64,000 nucleotides of DNA from Clostridiales bacterium (GTDB lineage Bacteria > Bacillota > Clostridia > Saccharofermentanales > Saccharofermentanaceae), in assembly GCA_017513085.1 (NCBI GenBank), contig JAFWDK010000027.1, positions 160,564 to 224,563 on the forward strand, written 5' to 3'. Shown piece by piece: positions 9,291-18,535 of this stretch. Made by a program: the position numbers and the translations under genes. The notes beneath the pieces were generated by a model that saw only the letters and a list, made by a program, of their open reading frames with translations, made no database searches and had not been told where the DNA came from. The stretch's first letter is position 1; each line of letters opens with the position of its first letter.

Positions 9291-9316
9291 ATCTTGCAAA
9301 AAATGACTTATAATAT

Positions 9317-9359
9317 GGACTGACCAAAGCGAAAGCTGCTGGTCAGTCCTTTTTATTTT
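9317..9359 (+). terminator. Terminator of the sugar importer operon
   Basis: GGACTGACCA (9317-9326) pairs with TGGTCAGTCC (9340-9349); an inner AGC-GAAA-GCT minihairpin sits in the loop and a T-rich tail follows. Confidence 0.88.
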
Positions 9360-9385
9360 GAATGAAAAGAATAGGAGAGAACATT

Positions 9386-10318
9386 ATGAAGAAAAGTATA
9401 GCATGCATCGCGGCTCTTTCTTTGATCCTGGCTATGGCCGGCTGCAACAGCAAGAAAGAGACTGAAAAGAGATGGACACCACCGTCCGGTACAGGAGAGG
9501 AATCTGCTCCTTCTGAAGAAACAACCACTACAGAAGAGACAACAGAGGAGACAACAACAGCTGAAGAGACAACGACAGCGGCTGAATCTTCCAAGGAGAC
9601 ATCTGCTGATGCTTCCGAAACATCTGCTGACGCTTCCGAGACTTCTGCTGACGCTTCCGAGACTTCTGCCGAGTCCGGAAAAGTTATGTCTTACAAGGAG
9701 TACAAGGACGCAGCTCTTGATTCCGAGGTAACGATCGAGGCTTATGTACAGGCTAAGCAGTCCTGGTGGGATAACAAAGCTACCGTATATCTTCAGGACG
9801 AAGATGGTGCTTATTTCGCCTACAACATGGCTTGCACCGAAGAAGATTATGCGAAGCTCACAGATGGCCAGAAGATCCGCGTGAAGGGCTTCAAGTCCGA
9901 GTGGTCCGGCGAAGTGGAGATCGTTGACGCAACTTTCGAAGTGATTGAAGGCACATGGACAGCTACTCCGGTAGATGTAACAGCTGAGCTGGGTACAGAT
10001 GCTCTGATCGACAAGCAGAACCAGAAAGTTTCTTTCACCGGTATGAAGGTAGAAGCTTCCAAGGACGCAGACGGCAAGGAAGTTGCTTTCCTTTACAAGT
10101 ATGACGGATCCGGTGCTGAGGGCGATGACCTCTACTTCCAGGTTTCCGCTAACGACAAGACCTACACATTCACAGTTGAGTCCTACCTCTGCGATAAGGA
10201 TTCCGAAGTGTACAAGGCTGTAAAAGAACTGAAGGTCGGCGACACAGTAGATATGGAAGGTTTCCTCTACTGGTATGAGGGTGCTAACCCGCACATCACA
10301 AAGGTAACCGTTAAGTAA
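9386..10318 (+). CDS. Lipoprotein with Thr/Glu linker and OB-fold-like domain
   Basis: 310 aa from ATG 9386, chosen because AGGAGAG lies eight bases upstream; an ATG at 9362 has no ribosome binding site. Signal peptide with lipobox MAGC. Residues about 30-90 are a low-complexity spacer made of EETTTTEE and ETSADAS repeats, with three near-identical SADASET units also visible at the DNA level. The rest has the rhythm of two small OB-fold-like modules (KDAALDSEVTIEAYVQ then VYLQDEDGAYFAYNM; later QKVSFTGMKVEAS). Such modules bind nucleic acids or oligosaccharides, but no specific function can be assigned. Monocistronic between two terminators. Confidence 0.8.
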   Translation: MKKSIACIAALSLILAMAGCNSKKETEKRWTPPSGTGEESAPSEETTTTEETTEETTTAEETTTAAESSKETSADASETSADASETSADASETSAESGKVMSYKEYKDAALDSEVTIEAYVQAKQSWWDNKATVYLQDEDGAYFAYNMACTEEDYAKLTDGQKIRVKGFKSEWSGEVEIVDATFEVIEGTWTATPVDVTAELGTDALIDKQNQKVSFTGMKVEASKDADGKEVAFLYKYDGSGAEGDDLYFQVSANDKTYTFTVESYLCDKDSEVYKAVKELKVGDTVDMEGFLYWYEGANPHITKVTVK

Positions 10319-10380
10319 TAACAGTTACCGCCCGGATCCGTACGGCGGCGCCGGTGGGATCTGACCGAATAAGTTGATAA

Positions 10381-10415
10381 AAAGAGGGAAGTCTCAAGTG
10401 AGGCCTCCCTCTTTT
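10381..10415. terminator. Terminator between convergent genes
   Basis: A 15-bp imperfect stem, AAGAGGGAAGTCTCA against TGAGGCCTCCCTCTT, with A-rich sequence on the left and TTTT on the right, so it can stop transcription from both sides. Confidence 0.75.
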
Positions 10416-10490
10416 CAGTTCGGAAAAAACGCAAGAAAAGGCGCACCCGGGAAGATCCCGAATACGCCTTTAAATGAGGAGTCAATGACT

Positions 10491-10802
10491 TCAGCCGTCT
10501 TCTCTGTATTCAAAGTCGAAGGTGTCGATGCGCTCTGACGGGTCGGAAAGATCCGATCCGAAGTGCTGGAACTGGAAAAGGAATTTTTGTCTTTTCGCAC
10601 GTGGAACGACCATGGCAACTTGTGCTGTCAGAAGAGCGGAAAAAAGAATATCCAATCCGATGACAAGAAGTCCTGCGTAAAGCAACGGGTGGAAAAAGAT
10701 ACATCCGATAAACAGAAGGACCGCCATCACCAACAAATATCGGAAATACCCGAAAAACGTAAGCAAGAAACAAGCACAAGCACTTCTCATTCCTTTTTTC
10801 AT
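10491..10802 (-). CDS. Small membrane protein, unknown function
   Basis: 103 aa. Start chosen at 10802 because AGGAGGG sits four bases upstream. Two hydrophobic segments (FFGYFRYLLVMAVLLFIG and LLYAGLLVIGLDILFSALL) predict a hairpin membrane protein with a basic cytoplasmic loop (PRAKRQK) and an acidic C-terminal tail (DSERIDTFDFEYRED-like). I do not recognise a family. It stands alone between terminators. Confidence 0.65.
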   Translation of the reverse strand: MKKGMRSACACFLLTFFGYFRYLLVMAVLLFIGCIFFHPLLYAGLLVIGLDILFSALLTAQVAMVVPRAKRQKFLFQFQHFGSDLSDPSERIDTFDFEYREDG

Positions 10803-11094
10803 GACACCCTCCTACTCCTCTTTTCCCATCGTTTTTAGACCAGGATTCGAAAATATCGGCTTTGATTTTTTAATTTTTTGGTCAGGAACTCAGGTAAAGC
10901 AAATGATGATCTATTAGATCAATATATTGTATGCCTCGTAATTGAAAACCCCTATATATTCATCTTAACACTCTTTTTTGAAAATAACGCAAGTGTTTTT
11001 CACACTTTGCAAAAAATTTTTGCATTTTTCTTTTTTTGCAGATAAGTCGAGTGGTTTTTTGTCGCGGGAAATGACTTCTCCGGCAAGGAAAAAG
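10803..11094. other. AT-rich intergenic region with two nested palindromes
   Basis: No gene visible. Contains TGCAAAAA-A-TTTTTGCA (11008-11024), a perfect 8-bp-arm palindrome, immediately after an imperfect repeat GCAAGTGT / ACACTTTGC (about 10989-11010). It lies upstream of the small membrane protein gene, so it may hold that gene's promoter or an operator; no clear -35/-10 pair was found. Confidence 0.4.
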
Positions 11095-11123
11095 CGTAAA
11101 AAAGAGGGCCGCTAAGCCCTCTT
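11095..11123 (-). terminator. Terminator of the penicillin-binding protein gene
   Basis: AAGAGGGC (11102-11109) / GCCCTCTT (11116-11123), with six A on the left that read as a T tract on the minus strand. Confidence 0.85.
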
Positions 11124-11145
11124 CAGATTGTTTCCGATCAGCCGG

Positions 11146-13638
11146 TCAACCGCCCGGAATCATCGGTCCGCCATGATCCGTCGGTGGCGGTGGCGGAGCC
11201 GGCGTCGGTGTCGCCTTATGGAACTGACACTCTGTCTGCGGATTCAAGTAGGAATCCGCGATAAAGTAATCTTCCACCACAGAACCTGCCTCCTGACAGA
11301 ACTGTGTGGCCTTTTGGCCGGACGACGAACATACCGAAGCGCGTACAATATTATCCGGCACCTCAAATTTCGCGCCGGGAAGATCCTTATGGATCCTCTG
11401 CATGACTTCATTCCAGATACGCTGCGCATTGTTTCTGTCGCCTTTCGGGATCTCCGTGGTACGAAGGCGGTTAACGTATCCATACCAGACGGCCGCCGAG
11501 TAGTAAGGCGTGAATCCGCAGAACCACTTATCGACGTTATCGTCTGTTGTACCGGTCTTACCGGCTACAGCGATCGATTCGCCATCTGCATTCTCGATCG
11601 GCAATACTTTATTCTTCGCCGTACCATAAGTAATTACATCCTGAAGCATGCTGGTCATCAGGAACGAAGTATCCTCGCGATAGACACGATGAGAGGTTAC
11701 CTCGTGCGTCAGGATCTCGTTGTTATCACTGTCTAATACCTTTGTGTACGCATAAGGTTCGGTGTAGATTCCTCCGGTTGCGAATGTGTTATAAGCGGCA
11801 GCCATCTCCAACGGTGACATACCCAGGTTAAAACCACCGACCGCCGTTGACGGATACTGCTCCGTCAATCGGTTGATGCCTACTTCATTGAGAAACCAGA
11901 GCGCCATTTCCGCGCCAACATCAAACCAGACCATAACTGCGATCGTATTTCTTGATGACGCCACAGCCTGCCGGATCGTGATCGGGCCTTTGTATGCGTT
12001 ATCCGAGTTTTTCGGCCATACTGCATTAGGATTAGACGGATCAAGATGTGATTCTTTATCGTCATAGACCATGGACGGCGTGATCAGACGCAGTTCCAAT
12101 GCCGGACCGTATGCGATCAACGGCTTGATCGAAGAACCCGGCTGACGATGCGCATCTACTGCAAGGTTGGTACCCAGGTTAATGGTCTTTTCGCCGTAAC
12201 CTCCCTGCATACCGGCAATAGCTCCGGTATCCACGTTTATGACCACCATGCCGGCCTGCGGTTTTTCCGGATAATCCTCAAGCGCTTCAGGATCCGTCTG
12301 GAATAGATCTCTATTCTTAAAGGCATCATCCATAACCGCCTGAACATCGGATTCCATTGTGGTATAGATATGATAACCCCGGTTATATACTGTTGTAGCC
12401 GCCAGAGAACGGCTGATCTTTCTCTTCTGCTGAAGATCCGAGATAACCTCGGAAACAGCATACTCTACAAAATACGAGTTGATCTTGGTAGCCGAAGATG
12501 TATTTGCCGTTCTGAATACCAGTTCCGTATTCAGAGCATTGTCATACTCTTCCTGCGTAATGAAGCCAAGTTCCAGCATCTTACTTAATACGATACGCAT
12601 ACGGCGCATCGCATTTCTTCTACCGGATTCACGAAGCGGGTTATAGTAAGACGGGCTCTTCGGAAGTCCTGCCAGAAAAGCACACTCCGCCAGGGAAAGT
12701 TCTTTTGCATTCTTACCGAAATAGTTCTGCGCGCCGGCTTCTACACCTACATAGTTATTTCCCATCGGAGCAAGGTTGATGTAAAGCTGCATGATCTCAT
12801 CTTTGCTGGCCTGCTGCTCGAGCGTCATAGCGGAAAACCACTCCTGAACTTTTCTCTGTGTGGAGCGCTGGTCCTGACCGGAGATAAGCTTGACCGTCTG
12901 CTGGGTAATCGTCGAACCGCCATGGGAGGCAGTACCGCCATTAGCCAATGCGGAAAGAACGGCGCTTCCGATTCTCTGGACGTCGATACCGGAGTGTTCC
13001 AGAAAACGTTCATCTTCGATTGCCATGATGGCTTCGTCAATATATGTATCTTTAACTTCCGTAAATGCCACGTAAATGCGGTCCACGTTCTCACTACCGG
13101 TCAGCTTGGCTAACACCGTGCCGTTGGAGTCGTAGACAAAAGACGTCTCTACCGAGTCTGTCATGGTGATATCCGTCACGGAAAGCGGTGTAGTGGTGGA
13201 AATATAGCCGATGAGCATACCTCCGCCAAAACCTCCGGCCATAAAGCATACACAAAGCAGGATAACCAGTGCGGTCTTCAGGATGTCCATGACTCCGTGG
13301 AAAACCTCCATATACCAGTGACGCTCGTGTGCAGCACGTGTCGGTTTACCACTCAGGCGGGAACGGAGTTCGTCTGCAAGCGCACTGTTTTCCGGCGCAA
13401 TCGGTCTTGTCGAGCGCTGTTGTGGATCTCTGACTTCGTTATCCTTCTCATACGCCTGAGACCTGGAATAGCTTCCTTGCGCCGTCATGCCGGATACAGT
13501 CTGACCGTGCGGCTTCGTGGACTGGTCAATGGTAGCATCCGTCACCACACGCTTCTTCTTCGGCTTCGCGGCAGAACCGTTTTCTTTATTATTCTTACCG
13601 GAAGGCCGAAAAGAGCCTCCCTGGTTTTGATTTGACAT
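11146..13638 (-). CDS. Bifunctional class A penicillin-binding protein (PBP1 type)
   Basis: 830 aa. It polymerises lipid II and cross-links peptidoglycan on the outer face of the membrane. Order of parts: a disordered basic cytoplasmic tail of about 115 residues, one membrane helix (about 118-146), the GT51 glycosyltransferase domain with catalytic Glu in MAIEDERFLEHSGID and the second motif GGSTITQQTVK, then the transpeptidase with SSIKPL (nucleophile Ser and Lys), SSRN (SxN-type) and KTGTT (KTG). The C-terminus is a Pro/Thr-rich stretch ending TDHGGPMIPGG. The long cytoplasmic tail could serve for protein interaction. It is divergent from rlmD and transcribed alone. Confidence 0.95.
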   Translation of the reverse strand: MSNQNQGGSFRPSGKNNKENGSAAKPKKKRVVTDATIDQSTKPHGQTVSGMTAQGSYSRSQAYEKDNEVRDPQQRSTRPIAPENSALADELRSRLSGKPTRAAHERHWYMEVFHGVMDILKTALVILLCVCFMAGGFGGGMLIGYISTTTPLSVTDITMTDSVETSFVYDSNGTVLAKLTGSENVDRIYVAFTEVKDTYIDEAIMAIEDERFLEHSGIDVQRIGSAVLSALANGGTASHGGSTITQQTVKLISGQDQRSTQRKVQEWFSAMTLEQQASKDEIMQLYINLAPMGNNYVGVEAGAQNYFGKNAKELSLAECAFLAGLPKSPSYYNPLRESGRRNAMRRMRIVLSKMLELGFITQEEYDNALNTELVFRTANTSSATKINSYFVEYAVSEVISDLQQKRKISRSLAATTVYNRGYHIYTTMESDVQAVMDDAFKNRDLFQTDPEALEDYPEKPQAGMVVINVDTGAIAGMQGGYGEKTINLGTNLAVDAHRQPGSSIKPLIAYGPALELRLITPSMVYDDKESHLDPSNPNAVWPKNSDNAYKGPITIRQAVASSRNTIAVMVWFDVGAEMALWFLNEVGINRLTEQYPSTAVGGFNLGMSPLEMAAAYNTFATGGIYTEPYAYTKVLDSDNNEILTHEVTSHRVYREDTSFLMTSMLQDVITYGTAKNKVLPIENADGESIAVAGKTGTTDDNVDKWFCGFTPYYSAAVWYGYVNRLRTTEIPKGDRNNAQRIWNEVMQRIHKDLPGAKFEVPDNIVRASVCSSSGQKATQFCQEAGSVVEDYFIADSYLNPQTECQFHKATPTPAPPPPPTDHGGPMIPGG

Positions 13639-13710
13639 AGTTTACACCTTCAGAATCACTTGTCGGGGACTTATAAAAATCCACGATAATAATACCAGTA
13701 TTCGGAAGAA

Positions 13711-13740
13711 TTGGAAAGAGAGCCACAAGTGCGCTATAAT
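13711..13740 (+). promoter_or_regulatory. Sigma-70-type promoter of rlmD
   Basis: -35 TTGGAA (13711-13716), 18-bp spacer, -10 TATAAT (13735-13740), 26 bases before the start codon of the methyltransferase. Confidence 0.65.
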
Positions 13741-13765
13741 GTTGCTGAATATTTAGGGGCGGTAA

Positions 13766-15457
13766 ATGGGCATTTTCGAAGAAAAAACATATCAGGTCAA
13801 GTGTAGCGGTCTTTCCAACGAAGGACAGGGTGTCGCGCGTATTGAGAGCGACCGTGAAAAAGATAACGGACTAAAGGTATTTGTGGACGATCTCTTACCC
13901 GGAGAGGTCGCTAAGATCCGTATTACTTCGCGTGAGAAGAACCTGGCTCACGGAGAAAAGATCGAAACCGTATCCGAATCGCCCAACCGTGTTGTGCCTG
14001 TCTGCTCCGAGTTCACCAAGTGTGGTGGATGTCAGATTCAGCATGCCGACTATGCCTGCCAGCTCAAAATGAAGGAAGACATGGTCCGCTCTTGCCTGCA
14101 CCGTATCGGGCATATTTCCCTTTCCGACCTTCACTCGGTCAGCGAGCCCATCTTAGGCGCCCCGGACCAGTTCTTTTACCGCAATAACGTTCAGTATCCG
14201 ATCGAATACAGTCATGCCAAGAAGAGCGTGAATATCGGTCTTTACGAGAAGAAGAGCCACAAGATCGTGGAACATGAGAAGTGTTACCTCGTTCATCCGT
14301 CAGCCGAAGTGATCCGTGGTGTGGCGCAGATCTATTTCAGCGACCACTCCCGTGCCAATATTGCTAAATATCTCCGGCAACTCATTGTTCGTGTGGGTTT
14401 TTTCAGCAAGGAAATGATGGTCGTTCTCGTCTGCACACGTCCTATCAAGCTCGATGCGGAAGAATTCGTCCAGACTTGCGAGAGAGCCATGTCACAGGCA
14501 CAGATCGGTATGCACATCTCCAGTATCTGGACACAGGAAACCAAGGACCGTGCCAAGAAGGGGGCTTCCGATTGTTGGACCAATGTCTGGGGGAAACCCT
14601 ATATTCATGAATTCCTGGAACACCGGGTATTCCGCATCTCGCCGGATGCTTTTTTCCAGGTCAACAGTAAACAGACGATCCATCTGTATTCCAAAGTTAA
14701 AGAATATCTCCGCTACGACGGAGCGCTTCCCCGTCTTCTTGTGGATCTTTACTGTGGCACCGGCAGTATCGGCATCTTCTGCTCCAGTGTCTGCCATCAC
14801 CTGGTCGGTATCGAGTCAGTCGAGTCTGCCGTAATCGATGCGCGCGCCAATGCTACAGCTAATTATCTTGAAAACGCCGAGTTTTTCTGTGGTAAAGCAG
14901 AGGACTACGATTTCGGCGCAATGATGCCGGACGCGGTCGTCATCGATCCTCCTCGCAAAGGCTGCGACGAAAAACTGCTCCGCGAACTACTGCATCTGGC
15001 CCCTACCCGGATCGTTTACGTTTCCTGTAACCCTTCCACATTAGCGCGGGACCTTCACCGTCTCTTCCAGATCCAGGAAGAGGGCGACACACGCTACGGC
15101 ATCAGCCGTATCTGCCCGGTGGATATGTTCCCGAATACGTCTCATGTCGAGACTGTTGTCTTGCTTTCCAAGGAAAACATATCGACAAAACATGTTCGGG
15201 TTGAGTTTAATCTTGAAGAGATGGATATGTCAGGATTCAAGGTCGGTGCTACTTATGAAGAGATAATCGCATGGGTTCAGGAGAAATACGGTTTCCATGT
15301 TACTCATCTTAATATTGCTCAGGTCAAGCGCAAGTGCGGGATCGTTGAAAGAGAGAACTACAATCTTCCAAAATCACCGGACTCAAGACAACCGAATACT
15401 CCTAAGGAAAAAGAGGATGCGATCAAGGATGCGTTCAAGCATTTTAATATGATCTGA
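13766..15457 (+). CDS. rlmD: 23S rRNA (uracil-C5)-methyltransferase RlmD/RumA with element-derived C-terminal extension
   Basis: 563 aa. It transfers a methyl group from S-adenosylmethionine to a uracil C5 in 23S rRNA. Visible are a TRAM domain (residues 1-65), iron-sulfur cysteines (CSEFTKCGGCQIQHADYAC), the SAM loop DLYCGTGSIGIFC, VIDPPRKGCD and the catalytic Cys in YVSCNPSTLARDL, ending in the conserved PNTSHVETVVLLSK. After that point about 95 residues continue (TYEEIIAWVQEKYGF, AQVKRKCGIVERENYN, DAFKHFNMI). This tail is not part of the enzyme fold; similar tails recur on Clostridia RumA proteins next to mobile elements. The recombinase at 28.7 kb ends with the same ETVVLLSK peptide, so the tail appears to be supplied by the integrated element. 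Native length would be about 476 aa. Confidence 0.93.
   Translation: MGIFEEKTYQVKCSGLSNEGQGVARIESDREKDNGLKVFVDDLLPGEVAKIRITSREKNLAHGEKIETVSESPNRVVPVCSEFTKCGGCQIQHADYACQLKMKEDMVRSCLHRIGHISLSDLHSVSEPILGAPDQFFYRNNVQYPIEYSHAKKSVNIGLYEKKSHKIVEHEKCYLVHPSAEVIRGVAQIYFSDHSRANIAKYLRQLIVRVGFFSKEMMVVLVCTRPIKLDAEEFVQTCERAMSQAQIGMHISSIWTQETKDRAKKGASDCWTNVWGKPYIHEFLEHRVFRISPDAFFQVNSKQTIHLYSKVKEYLRYDGALPRLLVDLYCGTGSIGIFCSSVCHHLVGIESVESAVIDARANATANYLENAEFFCGKAEDYDFGAMMPDAVVIDPPRKGCDEKLLRELLHLAPTRIVYVSCNPSTLARDLHRLFQIQEEGDTRYGISRICPVDMFPNTSHVETVVLLSKENISTKHVRVEFNLEEMDMSGFKVGATYEEIIAWVQEKYGFHVTHLNIAQVKRKCGIVERENYNLPKSPDSRQPNTPKEKEDAIKDAFKHFNMI
15149..15153. other. Candidate attL core (GAGAC) in rlmD
   Basis: Five bases identical to 28710-28714, located in the codons for VETVV where native RlmD homology gives way to the extension. 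Serine recombinases use very short cores, so the true crossover may be a dinucleotide inside or next to this stretch. Confidence 0.55.
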
Positions 15458-15548
15458 TTGAAGATACTTTAGTTAATCACGCCGTGGGTAGTTGGAGCAA
15501 TCCAATGTCCTGCGGCGGTTTTATTATGCCTGAAGGTATTGTGTCCGA

Positions 15549-15557
15549 TGGTATAAT
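15549..15557 (+). promoter_or_regulatory. Extended -10 promoter of the cargo lipoprotein gene
   Basis: TGGTATAAT (TGn plus perfect TATAAT) 39 bases before the start codon at 15597; no convincing -35 hexamer, as is common for extended -10 promoters. Confidence 0.5.
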
Positions 15558-15596
15558 TGAAGCAGATGGATTCAATAGGCAACGGGAGGTGTGGCA

Positions 15597-16172
15597 ATGA
15601 ACATAAGAAAAATAACATCTCTGGTACTTGTCTTTGTATTTGTGTTCTCATTTACCGCCTGCAAGAAAACTGATGTCCCCGAGCTGGATAGAATCTTGAA
15701 TTATTCAGTTGAACAGTTTGATGATCTGGCAAGCAGCGTTGATGAGAAGGATTTGATCAAAGCATGGGGTGAACCGCAAGCATTAGGCAGCCGCAGATTC
15801 TGGAGAATCAGTGTTGAGGGCGAGACGACAAAGTTTGTTGTGGCATGGGTTGAGAACGGAAACGTAACATCTATTCACGTTTCCAAGCCTCTGTTTATCA
15901 ATGTTGCAGCTATAGAAAACGGCGTAGCTTACTGCGTATTTGGTTGGAATTACTATTCTACTGATGCAGCTAATCTTGCATTTATGCCAACACAGGACTG
16001 TTTTGGCAATGAGATTGCATGTGAGGTTGGTGATCAATTCATATTCCAATTTGACGGTATGATCATGGAGTCTTATCCGGCACAGATCAACGCTCCATAC
16101 TCGGCTGTTCGGATGGGACACCTGTCTGACGAAGAAATCTCCGAGATGGCAAGTAACATTGTATTACCGTAG
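15597..16172 (+). CDS. Hypothetical lipoprotein, mobile element cargo
   Basis: 191 aa from ATG 15597, seven bases after GGGAGG; a GTG six bases earlier is poorly placed. The N-terminus is a lipoprotein signal (VLVFVFVFSFTAC followed by KKTD). The body contains DDLASSVDEKDLIKAWGEP then FWRISVEGETTKFVVAW, a pattern like small outer-surface lipoproteins of Clostridia that carry a SmpA-like fold, but I cannot name a family. First gene inside the element next to attL. Confidence 0.7.
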   Translation: MNIRKITSLVLVFVFVFSFTACKKTDVPELDRILNYSVEQFDDLASSVDEKDLIKAWGEPQALGSRRFWRISVEGETTKFVVAWVENGNVTSIHVSKPLFINVAAIENGVAYCVFGWNYYSTDAANLAFMPTQDCFGNEIACEVGDQFIFQFDGMIMESYPAQINAPYSAVRMGHLSDEEISEMASNIVLP

Positions 16173-16201
16173 CGATTATCTTTGATCGTTATTTCGACGG
16201 A

Positions 16202-17119
16202 TCAATACACAAGCAGTCCGTTTTCCATTTTGAGTAATCGATCATCTACAAAGACAATTGGTACTATCTCGGAGTCGTTATTTTCTGCACAGTTGAAATC
16301 CACAATATATTTTAAAGCCTGCTCTTCGCCGGGAAATATAATCAATTGATATGGAAAGTTATAATCCAGCTTTTCTAATAACATAACACCTTCGGATTTT
16401 GTATGAATCAGGACAGCCGCGTGACCGCAATGCAAAATGTACTGATCACTATCATCATAAATATCAGATCCGTTAAACCATATAGAAATCAAGCTGATGT
16501 TATTGTTTCCCTGGAAACTAATGCCGGTCTGTCTCCAATACTCATTTATTTGCTCCGCCTGTTCAGACACACTGATGTTTTCGGACGATTCTATACCGTT
16601 GAATAATAATGTGAATTGTCTGATATCTGAATCAGACTGAAAAACGGATGAATCGTTGATTTCAACAAGCATCATCGGCTCTGTCACTTGGGAAGCTGTG
16701 TCGTATGAAATAAGCGAACCCATAGCTTCAAATGCAGTTAATCGGCAGTTTCTTCTGCCGGTTAGATTCCCATATTTACTCTTCCATTTTCTTTCTAGCT
16801 TTGTTGAATCATATGCGGATGCAGCGTTTTCAGTAAAAACCGCAAATCCGCTTTGTACTGGTAAAATATCTCCTGTAGCAGCATTGTACTGAATGATGTT
16901 TTCGAGCAAGGCATCTATATAAGGCTTTTGAACGCCTGCTTCTTCCAAAGCTGTCCTTAGAACATCCTGCGATTCCAGATCAACAAGGTTACTGTATACT
17001 GCATCATACGGAGAACCCTGTGACTCTGTCTTGCTGTTTTGCGTTCCACAGCCTGTAACAAGTAGTATTAAACATAATGTTGTTACGAAGGTTAATACGC
17101 TATTTAATGATTTATTCAC
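16202..17119 (-). CDS. Hypothetical lipoprotein downstream of the anti-sigma gene
   Basis: 305 aa with a lipoprotein signal (FVTTLCLILLVTGC lipobox). The extracellular part has no family I recognise. It contains about a dozen Asn/Asp/Ser-rich turns and the segment YQLIIFPGEEQALKYIVDF. It starts 18 bases after the anti-sigma gene stop on the same strand and so forms the third gene of the sigma operon. It may be the output or the signal sensor of that sigma factor; this is inferred from gene order. Confidence 0.68.
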   Translation of the reverse strand: MNKSLNSVLTFVTTLCLILLVTGCGTQNSKTESQGSPYDAVYSNLVDLESQDVLRTALEEAGVQKPYIDALLENIIQYNAATGDILPVQSGFAVFTENAASAYDSTKLERKWKSKYGNLTGRRNCRLTAFEAMGSLISYDTASQVTEPMMLVEINDSSVFQSDSDIRQFTLLFNGIESSENISVSEQAEQINEYWRQTGISFQGNNNISLISIWFNGSDIYDDSDQYILHCGHAAVLIHTKSEGVMLLEKLDYNFPYQLIIFPGEEQALKYIVDFNCAENNDSEIVPIVFVDDRLLKMENGLLVY

Positions 17120-17137
17120 TCTTTATAATCCTTTCCA

Positions 17138-17953
17138 TCAATTCGGAATATATGTATTAGTTTCCTGATTGAAGAAGGAATAATAATCGAACCCATCAAC
17201 TAAACCTTCAAACTCGGCAAAATCCATAAATCGATAGATTTTGTTATCAGGTGTAACTATAGCTTCCATATCTCCATAATATAAGTATACCAGCTGTTGT
17301 CCAGCATGCTGTTGTAGAAAACTGTTGTACTGGGAATACCATGATCCACCGAAAGCAATGCCATACCAAAGGCCATTCTCATCTTTTGATACGGATATAA
17401 CGGATATAAGATCTTCGTCGTTATAGACTAGAAAATCTCTCCAATTGACAGCTACAGAATTATCATTTGTTCTGTAATGTCCATACCCCGTTTCGCTGAT
17501 GACCATATTCTGAGCATTAACACCAGATGCCTCAAGACTGTTTTTGATGCCTGCATAGTTTTCCATTAGAAATGCATAGGCTTCTTCATTTGTTAACCAA
17601 TAATCTACACCCGTTAAATGAACACAAGCTCTATCCGTGATAATTACGCCTTCTTCTCCGCATCCGTCAGGAACTGTTTCGTTAGTTGATCCATGAGATG
17701 TCTGAAGCGTTTCCTCTGTAGCCGTAGAACTTATAGATTCTGAAATCAAGGTATTCTCAGTTGTGAACGTATCCTTCCTAGGTAATAACTTTATAACCAT
17801 AACTGCAATACCTGCTACTATCAAGACTGATGCAGCGATCCCAATGTATCGAACCCAAGCCGCATTTTTCTTTGCCTTTTGAAATGTCTTCGCTTCCTCA
17901 ATAAATCTATCGTCTATGATTTCGAATGTATCCAATATGAATTCTCTTCTCAT
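17138..17953 (-). CDS. Putative anti-sigma factor, single-pass membrane protein
   Basis: 271 aa. A short cytoplasmic N-terminus (MRREFILDTFEIIDDRFIEE) precedes one membrane helix at about 36-54 (IGIAASVLIVAGIAVMVIKL) and a long extracellular domain. The gene overlaps the ECF sigma gene by four bases (ATGA), the usual arrangement for a sigma factor and the membrane protein that holds it. The extracellular part (ICHLTGVDYWLTNEEAYAF-like) is likely the sensor; its ligand is unknown. The anti-sigma role rests on gene order and topology, not on a recognised zinc anti-sigma motif. Confidence 0.72.
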   Translation of the reverse strand: MRREFILDTFEIIDDRFIEEAKTFQKAKKNAAWVRYIGIAASVLIVAGIAVMVIKLLPRKDTFTTENTLISESISSTATEETLQTSHGSTNETVPDGCGEEGVIITDRACVHLTGVDYWLTNEEAYAFLMENYAGIKNSLEASGVNAQNMVISETGYGHYRTNDNSVAVNWRDFLVYNDEDLISVISVSKDENGLWYGIAFGGSWYSQYNSFLQQHAGQQLVYLYYGDMEAIVTPDNKIYRFMDFAEFEGLVDGFDYYSFFNQETNTYIPN

Positions 17954-18510
17954 AATTCGAACCCCCTTGCTAACAGATAATCGCGGAGTTTGATCCTGAT
18001 GCGACGAATTGATGTGGATATATTATTCTCACTTGTTCCTAGTCTTAAGGCAATTGACTTGATATCATCAGCGTACCAATACCGACGTACTATCATTACT
18101 CTTTTCTCCAACGGGAGATCATAAAGAAAATCGTTAATTGCCTTTGCCAGATCATTGCGGACAACATCATCTTCGGGACTGGGATTATCTGACGCAATTT
18201 CACCGATTTCATCCAGTAGAGCCGGAATCACATTGCCGCCGCGCTTTTCTGCTAAGTTCTTACGATATCGATCCAAGGAAATGTTTCGAACGATGCGTCC
18301 GATAAAAGCAGAGAAGACGGATGGTTTCTGTGGCGGAATGGTATTCCATACCCTGGAATATGTATCATTCACACATTCTTCTGAATCCTCATTGTTATAG
18401 AGGATGTTGTAGGCAATGGAAAAGCAGTAGTTGCCGTACTTTCGCGAAGTCTCAGTAATTGCCGATTCGTCGCGATTCCAATATAAGCGAATTATTGCAT
18501 CATCATTCAT
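17950..18510 (-). CDS. ECF-family RNA polymerase sigma factor
   Basis: 186 aa from the ATG at 18510, chosen because AAGGAGG lies eight bases upstream; an ATG at 18528 would place that site inside the gene. Region 2 is seen as YNILYNNEDSEECVNDTYSRVW and IGRIVRNISLDRYRK, and region 4 as LPLEKRVMIVRRYWYADDIKSIALRLGTSENNISTSIRRIR (given in parts). It should direct polymerase to its own promoter and to other cargo genes. Cotranscribed with its presumed anti-sigma partner. Located inside the mobile element, so it is a horizontally acquired regulator. Confidence 0.9.
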   Translation of the reverse strand: MNDDAIIRLYWNRDESAITETSRKYGNYCFSIAYNILYNNEDSEECVNDTYSRVWNTIPPQKPSVFSAFIGRIVRNISLDRYRKNLAEKRGGNVIPALLDEIGEIASDNPSPEDDVVRNDLAKAINDFLYDLPLEKRVMIVRRYWYADDIKSIALRLGTSENNISTSIRRIRIKLRDYLLARGFEL

Positions 18511-18535
18511 CAAGATGACCTCCTTCACTTATATA

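Noticed and set aside
9309..9314. TATAAT as a promoter for the OB-fold-like lipoprotein gene
   Set aside because: No -35 at the right distance and no TG extension; it sits at the foot of the terminator stem.
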